From positions 5,499,898 to 5,563,897 of the forward strand of contig NZ_CP062159.1 of NCBI RefSeq assembly GCF_014844035.1: 64,000 nucleotides of DNA, in the 5' to 3' direction. Positions 46,072 to 53,246 of this stretch are shown piece by piece; within the stretch, counting starts at the first letter, position 1, and each line of letters opens with the position of its first letter. The notes beneath the pieces were generated by a model. That model searched no databases, had not been told where the DNA came from, and worked only from the letters and a program-made list of their open reading frames with translations. The translations under genes and the position numbers were made by a program. The DNA comes from Flavobacterium sp. MDT1-60. Lineage in GTDB: Bacteria; Bacteroidota; Bacteroidia; Flavobacteriales; Flavobacteriaceae.

Positions 46072-47118
46072 TTAGCAAATTATTTCCTGCTTTTCCATAA
46101 AATTATAAATCACAATTGGAAAAGGAAAATCTTTTAAATCACTGGTATTCATGCCGTTCGCAATTTTTTCTTTAATTTTAACCTTCCAGAACTGAATATG
46201 AAGATGTTGATGCGAAAGCTTATGAATAACAGTCCTTTCCGCACACTCCTCTATACCTATAATAGTATAGGAAGGAAAAATATCAAACTGAACTGCTTTT
46301 GACACAACATCAAAACCAACAATTTCATCTGTTTCTAAAAGAGGAAATTCATATAGATTATGCCAAATTCCTTTTGCTGTTCTTTTTTGAATTAAAGTGT
46401 TTCCTAAAGCGTCATCCAAAATCAAATAATTAAAGAAGCGATTCGTCACTTTTACTTTTTTTGATTTTACCGGTAAAGCATCAACTTTCTTTTTTTGCAA
46501 AGCCGCACAACTTTCGTTAAAAACACAAATCATACAATTCGGACTTTTAGGTACGCATTGCAAAGCGCCAAATTCCATTATTGCCTGATTAAAGATTGCC
46601 GGGTTATTTTTTGGCATTAATTCAAAAGCCAGTTCTGTAAATTCTTTTTTTGTCGCCGGCAGACCAATATCCGATTCAATATCAAAATAACGGGAAAGCA
46701 CCCTAAATACATTTCCATCAACAACCGGAACAGCTTCATTATACGAAAAAGAAGCAATCGCAGCGGCAGTATATTCACCAACACCTTTTAATTTTAATAA
46801 CATTGCATAGTTTTCAGGAAAAACTCCATTTAACTCATTTGCTACATATTGAGCCGTTTTATGCAAATTTCTTGCCCGGGAATAATACCCGAGACCCTGC
46901 CAAAGTTTCAAAACCTGTTCTTCTGATGCATTTGCCAAATCAAACACTGTAGGAAATTCTTGCGTAAAATTGAAAAAGTAAGGCATTCCCTGCGCTACTC
47001 TTGTCTGTTGCAGCATAATTTCTGAGAGCCAAATTAGGTACGGATCGACCGTATTTCGCCATGGCAAATCACGCTTGTTCTGTAAATACCAACTTATCAA
47101 TATGTTATGAAAATCCAT
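46072..47118 (-). CDS. mutY: A/G-specific adenine glycosylase
   Basis: A 348-residue DNA-repair enzyme that removes adenine opposite 8-oxoguanine. Catalytic Glu is in LSEIMLQQTRV and the HhH-GPD core is LKLKGVGEYTAAAIASFSYN followed by the catalytic Asp in VVDGNVFRVL. The iron-sulphur ligands are CVPKSPNCMICVFNESC (Cys-x6-Cys-x2-Cys-x5-Cys). The C-terminal NUDIX-like domain is at ~230-348. The ATG at 47118 is preferred; the longer frame begins with a TTG inside the -7 box. Confidence 0.95.
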   Translation of the reverse strand: MDFHNILISWYLQNKRDLPWRNTVDPYLIWLSEIMLQQTRVAQGMPYFFNFTQEFPTVFDLANASEEQVLKLWQGLGYYSRARNLHKTAQYVANELNGVFPENYAMLLKLKGVGEYTAAAIASFSYNEAVPVVDGNVFRVLSRYFDIESDIGLPATKKEFTELAFELMPKNNPAIFNQAIMEFGALQCVPKSPNCMICVFNESCAALQKKKVDALPVKSKKVKVTNRFFNYLILDDALGNTLIQKRTAKGIWHNLYEFPLLETDEIVGFDVVSKAVQFDIFPSYTIIGIEECAERTVIHKLSHQHLHIQFWKVKIKEKIANGMNTSDLKDFPFPIVIYNFMEKQEIIC

Positions 47119-47136
47119 TGTAAAATCCTTTGAAAA

Positions 47137-47144
47137 CAAAAGTA
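47137..47144 (-). promoter_or_regulatory. -7 promoter box of mutY
   Basis: TACTTTTG on the minus strand, exact TAnnTTTG. The TTG at its end opens the false 7-codon extension. Confidence 0.55.
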
Positions 47145-47211
47145 AATGTTTATGTAATTAAAATTTAACGAATTAGCTTGATTAATTATTTTTTTAATTC
47201 CTATATTTGCA

Positions 47212-47219
47212 AACTCAAA
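47212..47219 (+). promoter_or_regulatory. -7 promoter box of the HU gene
   Basis: TATATTTG followed by C, exact TAnnTTTG, 40 bp before the ATG. No TTG lies at the -33 spacing; the region there is a T run. Confidence 0.6.
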
Positions 47220-47258
47220 AAAATAGTACATCATTTATAAAATAAAATAGGAAAGAAA

Positions 47259-47549
47259 ATGACGAAAGCAGATATCGTAGCGAAAATTTCAGAGAAACTT
47301 GGTCTTGAAAAAGGAGATGTTCAAGCAACAGTAGAAACTTTTATGGAAGAAGTTAAAACTTCATTAGAAACTGGTGACAATGTTTACCTAAGAGGTTTCG
47401 GAAGTTTTATCGTAAAAACCAGAGCTGAAAAGACAGGAAGAAACATTTCAAAAAACACCACAATCAAAATTCCTGCACACAACATTCCTGCGTTTAAACC
47501 TGCAAAAGTATTTGTAGAGGGAGTTAAAACGAACAACGAAGCAAAATAA
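47259..47549 (+). CDS. hup: HU-family DNA-binding protein
   Basis: A 96-residue nucleoid protein. It starts MTKADIVAKISEKLGLEKGD, and the signature GFGSFIVKTRAEKTGRNISKNTTIKIPAHN (positions ~47-77, read as two halves GFGSFIVKTRAEKTGRN and ISKNTTIKIPAHN) forms the DNA-binding arms. Ends with a short charged tail (VKTNNEAK). Binds and bends DNA as a dimer. The 30-residue basic gene follows after 31 bp. Confidence 0.95.
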   Translation: MTKADIVAKISEKLGLEKGDVQATVETFMEEVKTSLETGDNVYLRGFGSFIVKTRAEKTGRNISKNTTIKIPAHNIPAFKPAKVFVEGVKTNNEAK

Positions 47550-47580
47550 TACTATTAATTAATCATAAAATCGACACGAT

Positions 47581-47673
47581 ATGCCAAGTGGTAAAAAAAG
47601 AAAGAGACATAAGGTAGCTACTCACAAAAGAAAAAAAAGAGCGAGAGCTAACCGTCACAAAAAGAAAAAGTAG
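47581..47673 (+). CDS. 30-residue highly basic protein, ribosomal-protein-like
   Basis: A 30-codon ORF: MPSGKKRKRHKVATHKRKKR then ARANRHKKKK. More than half the residues are Lys, Arg or His. It has an ATG, a stop inside a terminator stem and a position between hup and rng, so I regard it as a real gene. I recall near-identical small proteins across Bacteroidota. A ribosomal role is plausible from composition and neighbours but is inference. It is too short for most gene callers. Confidence 0.75.
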   Translation: MPSGKKRKRHKVATHKRKKRARANRHKKKK

Positions 47674-47693
47674 TTTTAAACTACTTTTTTCTT
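47667..47693 (+). terminator. Terminator after the small basic gene
   Basis: AAGTAG / CTACTT around TTTTAAA, followed by a T run. The stop codon of the 30-codon gene is in the stem. Confidence 0.7.
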
Positions 47694-47719
47694 TTTAAAC
47701 GTTCATTGAAATTGGAAAT

Positions 47720-47785
47720 TAGTCTCAGTACTCAGTCACAGTCTGCAGCTTAAAACTGCCAACTGATACTGAAAACTGCTTACTA
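47720..47785. repeat. Intergenic inverted-repeat element, copy 2
   Basis: Contains AGTCTCAGT, CAGTCTGCAGCTTAA and ACTGATACTGAAAACTG, a diverged relative of 27716-27776 in the same order. The rest of 47694-47933 is A/T-rich, with short tandem runs of ATTTTAGATTTTAGATTT (~47843-47870) and TATATTCTATTTTC (~47880-47908), and holds no gene. Confidence 0.5.
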
Positions 47786-47933
47786 AAATCCCCCGGGTTA
47801 ATACCTGTTAAAAATATTGTTTAATCCATCTGTAGATAAGATTTTAGATTTTAGATTTCAGATTTTAGGCTTTTAAGTCTATATTCTATTTTCTATATTC
47901 TATTTTCTGAAAAAACAGATAAAAATTTACAGT

Positions 47934-49478
47934 GTGAATAAAGAATTAATCATTAGATCTAGTTCTGAAGCCGTAGATTTTGCCTTATTAAAAGATGGAA
48001 AACTAATTGAATTACACAAGGAAGAAGAGAAAAGCAACTTTCAGGTTGGTGATATTTTTATCGCCAAAATACGAAAACCAGTTGCTGGACTTAACGCTGC
48101 TTTTGTAAATGTAGGCTTCGAAAAAGATGCCTTTTTACATTATCACGATTTAGGACCTAACTTAGCTTCCCAACTGAAATTCATAAAACTTGTAAGCGCA
48201 GGTAAAATAAAAGATTTCTCCCTAAAAACCTTTCAGTTTGAAAAAGAGATTGACAAAGATGGCATCATTACTGATATTTTAAGTGCCAATCAATCTGTTT
48301 TAGTTCAAGTTGTTAAAGAACCTATATCGACCAAAGGTCCAAGAATTAGCGCTGAGCTTTCATTGGCAGGAAGATTTATTGTTCTCGTTCCGTTTTCTGA
48401 CCGTGTTTCTATTTCTCAAAAAATAGAGGACAAAAAGGAAAAGGATCGTCTAAAAAAACTTGTTCTATCTATCAAACCAAAAGGATTTGGTGTTATTGTT
48501 CGCACAGTAGCCGAAGGCAAAAACGTAGCCGAATTAGAAAAAGATTTGCAGAACCTGCTTAGCAGATGGACTGCAATGTGTAAAAAATTACCAACTGCTC
48601 ATCATCCATCAAAAGTATTAGGAGAGCTCAACAGAGCTTCTTCGATATTAAGAGATGTATTTAATGATACCTTCAGCGGTATTCAAATAGATGACGAAGA
48701 GTTGTACCATCAAACGAAGGAATATCTGCAAGAAATTGCACCTTCAAAACAATCAATTGTAAAGTTTTATCAATCAAACGACACTCCAATTTTCGAGAAA
48801 TACAATATAGAGAGACAAATCAAAACTTCATTTGGACGTACCGTTTCCATGAGTAAAGGCGCTTATCTTATTATCGAACACACTGAAGCTCTTCACGTTA
48901 TCGACGTAAACAGCGGAAACCGTTCTAATAAGGCGACCAATCAGGAAGACACAGCCATGGAAGTAAATATGATCGCTGCTGCTGAAATTGCCAGACAACT
49001 TCGTCTGCGCGATATGGGCGGTATCATCGTGATTGATTTTATCGATATGTCTAATCCTGAAAACAGGAAAGTTTTGTTCGACTTCTTGCGAGAAGAAATG
49101 AGCGACGATAAAGCAAAACATAAAATATTACCGCCAAGTAAATTTGGTTTAGTCCAGATTACAAGACAGCGCGTAAGACCAGAAGTAAATATTAAAACTA
49201 GAGAAGAAGATCCAAACAATGAACATGGCGAAATTGAAGCGCCAATTTTGATCATTGATAAAATCGCACTAGATTTAGACCGACTTTTAAAAACCCACAA
49301 AAGTGTTGTGCTTAATGTACATCCGTTTGTGGCTGCATACCTCAGCAAAGGTTTTCCATCATTACGTTCAAAATGGTTTTTTGAGCATAAGAAATGGGTG
49401 AAAATCATACCTCGTGACGCTTACACGTACTTAGAATACCATTTCTATGATAAAAAAGGAAATGTTATTCTAGAATAA
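47934..49478 (+). CDS. rng: Ribonuclease E/G family protein
   Basis: A 514-residue endoribonuclease (RNase G type) acting in RNA processing. An S1 RNA-binding insert lies at ~37-125 (VGDIFIAKIRKPVAGLNAAF, VGFEKDAFLHYHDLG). The catalytic core has ALHVIDVNSGNRSNK and GGIIVIDFIDMSNPENRKVL, with the Asp residues that bind Mg. There is no zinc-link CPxC motif that I can see, and no long C-terminal scaffold. The start is GTG at 47934, which gives the family N-terminus NKELIIRSSSEAVDFALL. Confidence 0.94.
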   Translation: MNKELIIRSSSEAVDFALLKDGKLIELHKEEEKSNFQVGDIFIAKIRKPVAGLNAAFVNVGFEKDAFLHYHDLGPNLASQLKFIKLVSAGKIKDFSLKTFQFEKEIDKDGIITDILSANQSVLVQVVKEPISTKGPRISAELSLAGRFIVLVPFSDRVSISQKIEDKKEKDRLKKLVLSIKPKGFGVIVRTVAEGKNVAELEKDLQNLLSRWTAMCKKLPTAHHPSKVLGELNRASSILRDVFNDTFSGIQIDDEELYHQTKEYLQEIAPSKQSIVKFYQSNDTPIFEKYNIERQIKTSFGRTVSMSKGAYLIIEHTEALHVIDVNSGNRSNKATNQEDTAMEVNMIAAAEIARQLRLRDMGGIIVIDFIDMSNPENRKVLFDFLREEMSDDKAKHKILPPSKFGLVQITRQRVRPEVNIKTREEDPNNEHGEIEAPILIIDKIALDLDRLLKTHKSVVLNVHPFVAAYLSKGFPSLRSKWFFEHKKWVKIIPRDAYTYLEYHFYDKKGNVILE

Positions 49479-49482
49479 AATA

Positions 49483-49516
49483 AAAACCGCCTCTCGAAAG
49501 ATTGGCGGTTTTTTTA
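49483..49516 (+). terminator. Terminator after rng
   Basis: AAAACCGCC pairs with GGCGGTTTT, followed by a T run. Confidence 0.88.
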
Positions 49517-49525
49517 TGGGTTTTT

Positions 49526-49615
49526 TTTCGCCACGACACGAGCGAGAGCGAACTGGCGAAGCAATTACACGAATGAACACCAATTATTTTTAATTTTAAT
49601 TCGTGAATTCGTTGG
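49526..49615. repeat. ATTCGTG-type inverted repeat region
   Basis: AATTACACGAATGAACAC (from about 49562) is partly mirrored by AATTCGTGAATTCGT (to about 49613). This matches the style of the CACGAATTACACGAAT intergenic repeats of Bacteroidota. With the structured repeat after it, it fills the gap between rng and the Crp gene. Confidence 0.4.
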
Positions 49616-49622
49616 CTATTTT

Positions 49623-49706
49623 CAGGAGCTCTTTCCAGCTATCCGCTTGTATCTTTTCCTTGCTAAAGGAGCAAGAAAAAGGATACCGCTCCTATCTGGG
49701 CTAGAC
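49623..49706. repeat. Structured ~80-bp intergenic repeat, copy 2
   Basis: Inverted relative of 42201-42282: CAGGAGCT, CAGCTATCCGC, ATCTTTTCCT, then a central hairpin CTTGCT / AGCAAG, then AAAAGGATACC, CTCCTATCTGGGCTAG. Terminal blocks are conserved and the centre has changed in sequence while keeping a stem. Confidence 0.6.
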
Positions 49707-49774
49707 AGCAGTTTTCATAATTCATTTTACCTTTTACAAGATCTAATCAGGAATGCAATTGAGTAAGGGGAAAA

Positions 49775-50347
49775 TTAGTAGCGTTTAGATTTTAATCTAC
49801 TCAATGTTTCTTGTGAAATATTCAGGTAAGTTGCTACTATTCTGTTTGGTAAACGCTGAATAATCTTCGGATTTACATCCATCAACTGTTTGTATCTTTC
49901 TGTTGCATCAAGAGTTAAGAAAGACATAAGCCTATTGGTATTAGTTACATAGGCGTTTTCTAAATAATGTCGATAGAATTTTTCCCATGCCGGAATAATT
50001 TCAAGTAAATGATAAAAATCCGGGCTCGAAATATAAAGTAATTCTGTTGGTTCTAATGCCTGAATAAATTCTAACGATGGCTCATTTGAAATAAAACTAC
50101 ACAACGCAGTCGCAAAGTTATTTTCAAATGCTAAATATCGCGTTGCTTCCTGCCCATTTTCGGTAATAAAATATATTCGCAAACAACCTGAACCCACAAA
50201 AAAGCTTCTTTGATTCATCTGCCCCTGAACTACTAGCAACTCATTCTTCTCCGTCTTTAACGGTTTAAAATAAGAAAGAATTATGGCTAACTCTTCGTCT
50301 GTAACAGTTATAATGCTTTTGATGTAATTAGCGAGTTGCTCTATCAT
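49775..50347 (-). CDS. Crp/Fnr-family transcriptional regulator
   Basis: A 190-residue regulator with an N-terminal cyclic-nucleotide-binding-like domain (~25-115, ELLVVQGQMNQRSFFVGSGC, LRIYF) and a C-terminal helix-turn-helix (~150-190, QRLPNRIVATYLNISQETLS). There is no Cys cluster for an iron-sulphur site, and the cAMP pocket residues are not evident, so the ligand is unknown. It lies downstream of a DUF2798-like gene on the same strand and might regulate it. Confidence 0.9.
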   Translation of the reverse strand: MIEQLANYIKSIITVTDEELAIILSYFKPLKTEKNELLVVQGQMNQRSFFVGSGCLRIYFITENGQEATRYLAFENNFATALCSFISNEPSLEFIQALEPTELLYISSPDFYHLLEIIPAWEKFYRHYLENAYVTNTNRLMSFLTLDATERYKQLMDVNPKIIQRLPNRIVATYLNISQETLSRLKSKRY

Positions 50348-50395
50348 TTATCAATTTCTAATATTCACGAATATACAAAAAACCTATTCCGTAAA

Positions 50396-50620
50396 TTATG
50401 ATTTTGAGGTTGTTCTTTCTGCTAATTTTCTAGCATTCGGAATGATAATAAAGGCTGCTAAATATGCTACAGGCAACATAACACTCCAAGCCTTAAGAAA
50501 CTTTAAAAACCAATCTTCACCAAAACCATAATTACGCATTAATCCCACAAAGGCCATAATTAACGTCATTGGAATCACAACAAACAATGTGTTGATGTAC
50601 TTAAAATACTTTTTCTTCAT
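50396..50620 (-). CDS. DUF2798-like small membrane protein
   Basis: A 74-residue protein with two predicted transmembrane helices (~10-30 INTLFVVIPMTLIMAFVGLM and ~46-64 SVMLPVAYLAAFIIIPNA), matching the DUF2798 pattern of a pair of helices ending in P-x-A-R-K. The ATG at 50620 (MKKKYFKYINTLF) is preferred; the longer frame starts at a TTG in the upstream region, next to a near-consensus -7 box (CACCTTTG). Function unknown. Confidence 0.75.
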   Translation of the reverse strand: MKKKYFKYINTLFVVIPMTLIMAFVGLMRNYGFGEDWFLKFLKAWSVMLPVAYLAAFIIIPNARKLAERTTSKS

Positions 50621-50739
50621 TTTTAAATTTTGTTTAATAATTAATTTACCGCAAAGGTGTATAAACAAAAAAGTAAAAATTTTGATGTAAATCAAAAAGC
50701 GCTATTTAGGCTAAATTATATTCATTTTCAAAAAAAAAC

Positions 50740-53115
50740 TCACTCCCTCACAATTTCAATTTTCCTTCTAATTTCATTTCCAAAAGCATCTACAACCGTA
50801 ATATAATGAGTCCCTGAGGTTGGTGTAATTGGCAATTCATGAAACGTTTTGGTTGTTGCTTTATAAACATCATCAACATACCAAAAAAGTTCTTTATCTC
50901 TTTCAGAATAAGCTACTTTTAAAATTACAGGCTGTACCTCACTGTTAAAATTCTTCGTTAAATAAATTTTACTATTCGTTTTCGGATAAATAAAATCCAT
51001 TGTTGTGGTTTGTGTTCCCTGACAATCTTCTTTAAACGGAGGCAAAGGCAAATATTCAATATGCTGGCTTTTATAATACCACGCCATAACCGGAGGCAAA
51101 ACAAACCAGCTTTTAGTCACAATATTATCAACGCTTTCACAACTGCTATTTACCTGGAATCGCTCTGATTTATCTAAATGAACCTTTTTATGATACGGAC
51201 AAACGGCTGTTGATTTTCCTTTTTTAGAAACCCATTGTTTGATTTTAGGGCAATCTTCTTTCGCCAGATAACCGCTTAAGCGGCAAACCTCAACTTCTTC
51301 TAAATCTTTATAAGGTGTTTCAAACCATCTTTGTCTTGGCAATAAATTAAAAACATCAAATAAAATTGGTGCTGCACTGGTCACTCCGGTTAAAGTCGGT
51401 CTTCCTTCGCCTGTCGCATTTCCAACCCAGATTCCAACTACATATTTTGAATTGGTGCCAATTGCCCAGGCATCTCTATTTCCAAAACTTGTTCCCGTTT
51501 TCCAGGCAATTTTCAACGAGCTGTCATAAAACTTCCAGGCTTCATCTCCTTCTGGCCTGTTTACTTCTTCCATTGCATTATACGTTAACCAAATTGATCC
51601 GGCACCTATTATATTCTTCTGATCAGATTCCGAACCAAAATCAGGCTCAAAATCATTTTTATAATTCAGCTCTGCAAATTCTTTTGTACGATACTTCGCT
51701 TGATTTTTAGTATAATAATTTACTGTTGAAGATAAACCTGCGTAAGTTCGGCACAAATCCCATAAATTACTTTCGGCACCACCTAAAATAAGTGACAATC
51801 CGTAATGATCCGGCGTTTTATTAATGTCTCTCAATTTGAATTTTTGCAATTCTTCATAAAACTTATTCACACCAAAATCCTGCAGCATCAAAACTGCCGG
51901 GATATTTAATGATCGAGACAAAGCCCGATGCGCCGGAACAGCTCCATCAAATGTGAGGTTAAAATTTTGCGGTGTATATCCTGCGATTTGCGTTGGTACA
52001 TCGGCAACTAAAGTATTCGGCAGTAATTCACCGTCGTCTAACATTCCGGCATATAAAAGCGGTTTTAAAATACTTCCGGTACTTCTTGGCGCGTCAATAA
52101 TATCAACATCTTTTTGATGGTTATTATCTGTTGGAGCATTTCCAACGTAACTCATCACATTTCGATTTGAAACATCGATAACCAAAATTGCCAGATTGTT
52201 TACTTCATTTTGTTTATACTGATTGTAGTAATATCTTGCAATTTGATTGACTCTATTCTGCAAAGCGTAATCTATTGTCGTTTTTACACGAGTTCCTTCT
52301 TCATTTTTTGCCACACGCTGTAATAAATGAGGCGCAATTTGAGGTAAATCATAGGGTTTTTGAGGTAATGGTTCTTCTATTGAAAGTTCATAAGTCTGCT
52401 TGTCAATTATGCCTTCCTGATGCAATTTCAGTAAAAGCCTATTACGTTTATTTAATAATTTTATCTGGTTTTTTCCCGGGTAAATTAGACTTGGTGCATT
52501 AGGTAAAACGGCCAATACAGCATTCTCAGCCCAGGATAATTGACTAGATTGCACACCAAAATAACGCCACGAAGCCATTTCAAGTCCAACCACATTTCCT
52601 CCAAACGGCGCATGAGCTGCATACAATTCTAAAATTTCATTTTTAGAATACCCCAATTCTAATCGGGTTGCCAGAATAATTTCGATTAATTTTTCAAAAT
52701 AAGTCCTCCCTTTTCCTTTTCGGGATAAGCGAATAACTTGCTGCGTCAACGTACTTCCGCCTCGCACAACTTTCCCTGCTTTATTGTTTTGTTTAATGGC
52801 GTTTACCATCGCAACGGGGTTAAATCCGGGATGTTTATAGAAATATTCGTCCTCAAAATAGACAATACATTTTTTGAATTTATCCGGTACACTGTCTTGT
52901 GCAGGAAAACGCCATTGTCCGTCATCGGCTATTTTCGCACCAAGTAATTCTCCTTCCTTACTTTCAATTACCGTAGAATAAGGTTCCTGAAATAAAGTTC
53001 TAGGAATAGAAAAATAATAAATCAGCAAGAGTATAAATACAATTGCCGATTTTATTTTATTCTTTTTTATCCAATTTATAATGCGTTGTGAGAACGCTAT
53101 TAATTTATTTTTCAA
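50740..53115 (-). CDS. pbpC: Penicillin-binding protein 1C
   Basis: A 791-residue bifunctional peptidoglycan synthase. A transmembrane helix at ~24-42 is followed by the GT51 glycosyltransferase (IVYFEDEYFYKHPGFNPVAM, RGGSTLTQQVIRL). The transpeptidase has SxxK in STGSILKPLLYAG, SLN in SRSLNIPAV and WKTGTSFGNRDAW, and a C-terminal BiPBP_C domain. Start is uncertain: the frame is open upstream into GCAAAG repeats where only TTG codons occur. I chose TTG at 53115, which gives a normal charged N-terminus. It precedes the alpha-2-macroglobulin gene order seen with yfhM-pbpC in other bacteria. Confidence 0.92.
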   Translation of the reverse strand: MKNKLIAFSQRIINWIKKNKIKSAIVFILLLIYYFSIPRTLFQEPYSTVIESKEGELLGAKIADDGQWRFPAQDSVPDKFKKCIVYFEDEYFYKHPGFNPVAMVNAIKQNNKAGKVVRGGSTLTQQVIRLSRKGKGRTYFEKLIEIILATRLELGYSKNEILELYAAHAPFGGNVVGLEMASWRYFGVQSSQLSWAENAVLAVLPNAPSLIYPGKNQIKLLNKRNRLLLKLHQEGIIDKQTYELSIEEPLPQKPYDLPQIAPHLLQRVAKNEEGTRVKTTIDYALQNRVNQIARYYYNQYKQNEVNNLAILVIDVSNRNVMSYVGNAPTDNNHQKDVDIIDAPRSTGSILKPLLYAGMLDDGELLPNTLVADVPTQIAGYTPQNFNLTFDGAVPAHRALSRSLNIPAVLMLQDFGVNKFYEELQKFKLRDINKTPDHYGLSLILGGAESNLWDLCRTYAGLSSTVNYYTKNQAKYRTKEFAELNYKNDFEPDFGSESDQKNIIGAGSIWLTYNAMEEVNRPEGDEAWKFYDSSLKIAWKTGTSFGNRDAWAIGTNSKYVVGIWVGNATGEGRPTLTGVTSAAPILFDVFNLLPRQRWFETPYKDLEEVEVCRLSGYLAKEDCPKIKQWVSKKGKSTAVCPYHKKVHLDKSERFQVNSSCESVDNIVTKSWFVLPPVMAWYYKSQHIEYLPLPPFKEDCQGTQTTTMDFIYPKTNSKIYLTKNFNSEVQPVILKVAYSERDKELFWYVDDVYKATTKTFHELPITPTSGTHYITVVDAFGNEIRRKIEIVRE

Positions 53116-53129
53116 CCTAATAGTTATTA

Positions 53130-53240
53130 ACCGCAAAGAGCGCAAAGGTTTACGCAAAGTTCGCAAAGTTTCTTTTTACCACAGATTACACAGATTAACA
53201 CAGATTTAAAAATCCTTTTAATCCGTGTAATCTGTGGCTA
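53130..53240. repeat. GCAAAG tandem repeats and CACAGATTACACAGATT inverted repeat
   Basis: At 53130-53170 GCAAAG recurs (CCGCAAAGAGCGCAAAGG, ACGCAAAGTTCGCAAAG). ACCACAGATTACACAGATT at 53178-53196 is mirrored by AATCCGTGTAATCTGTGG at 53220-53237. Both are intergenic repeat types frequent in Bacteroidota and explain the false upstream extension of pbpC. Confidence 0.65.
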
Positions 53241-53246
53241 ATTATT

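Noticed and set aside
53116..53166. N-terminal extension of PBP1C
   Set aside because: The 17 extra codons come from GCAAAG intergenic repeats and start with TTG.
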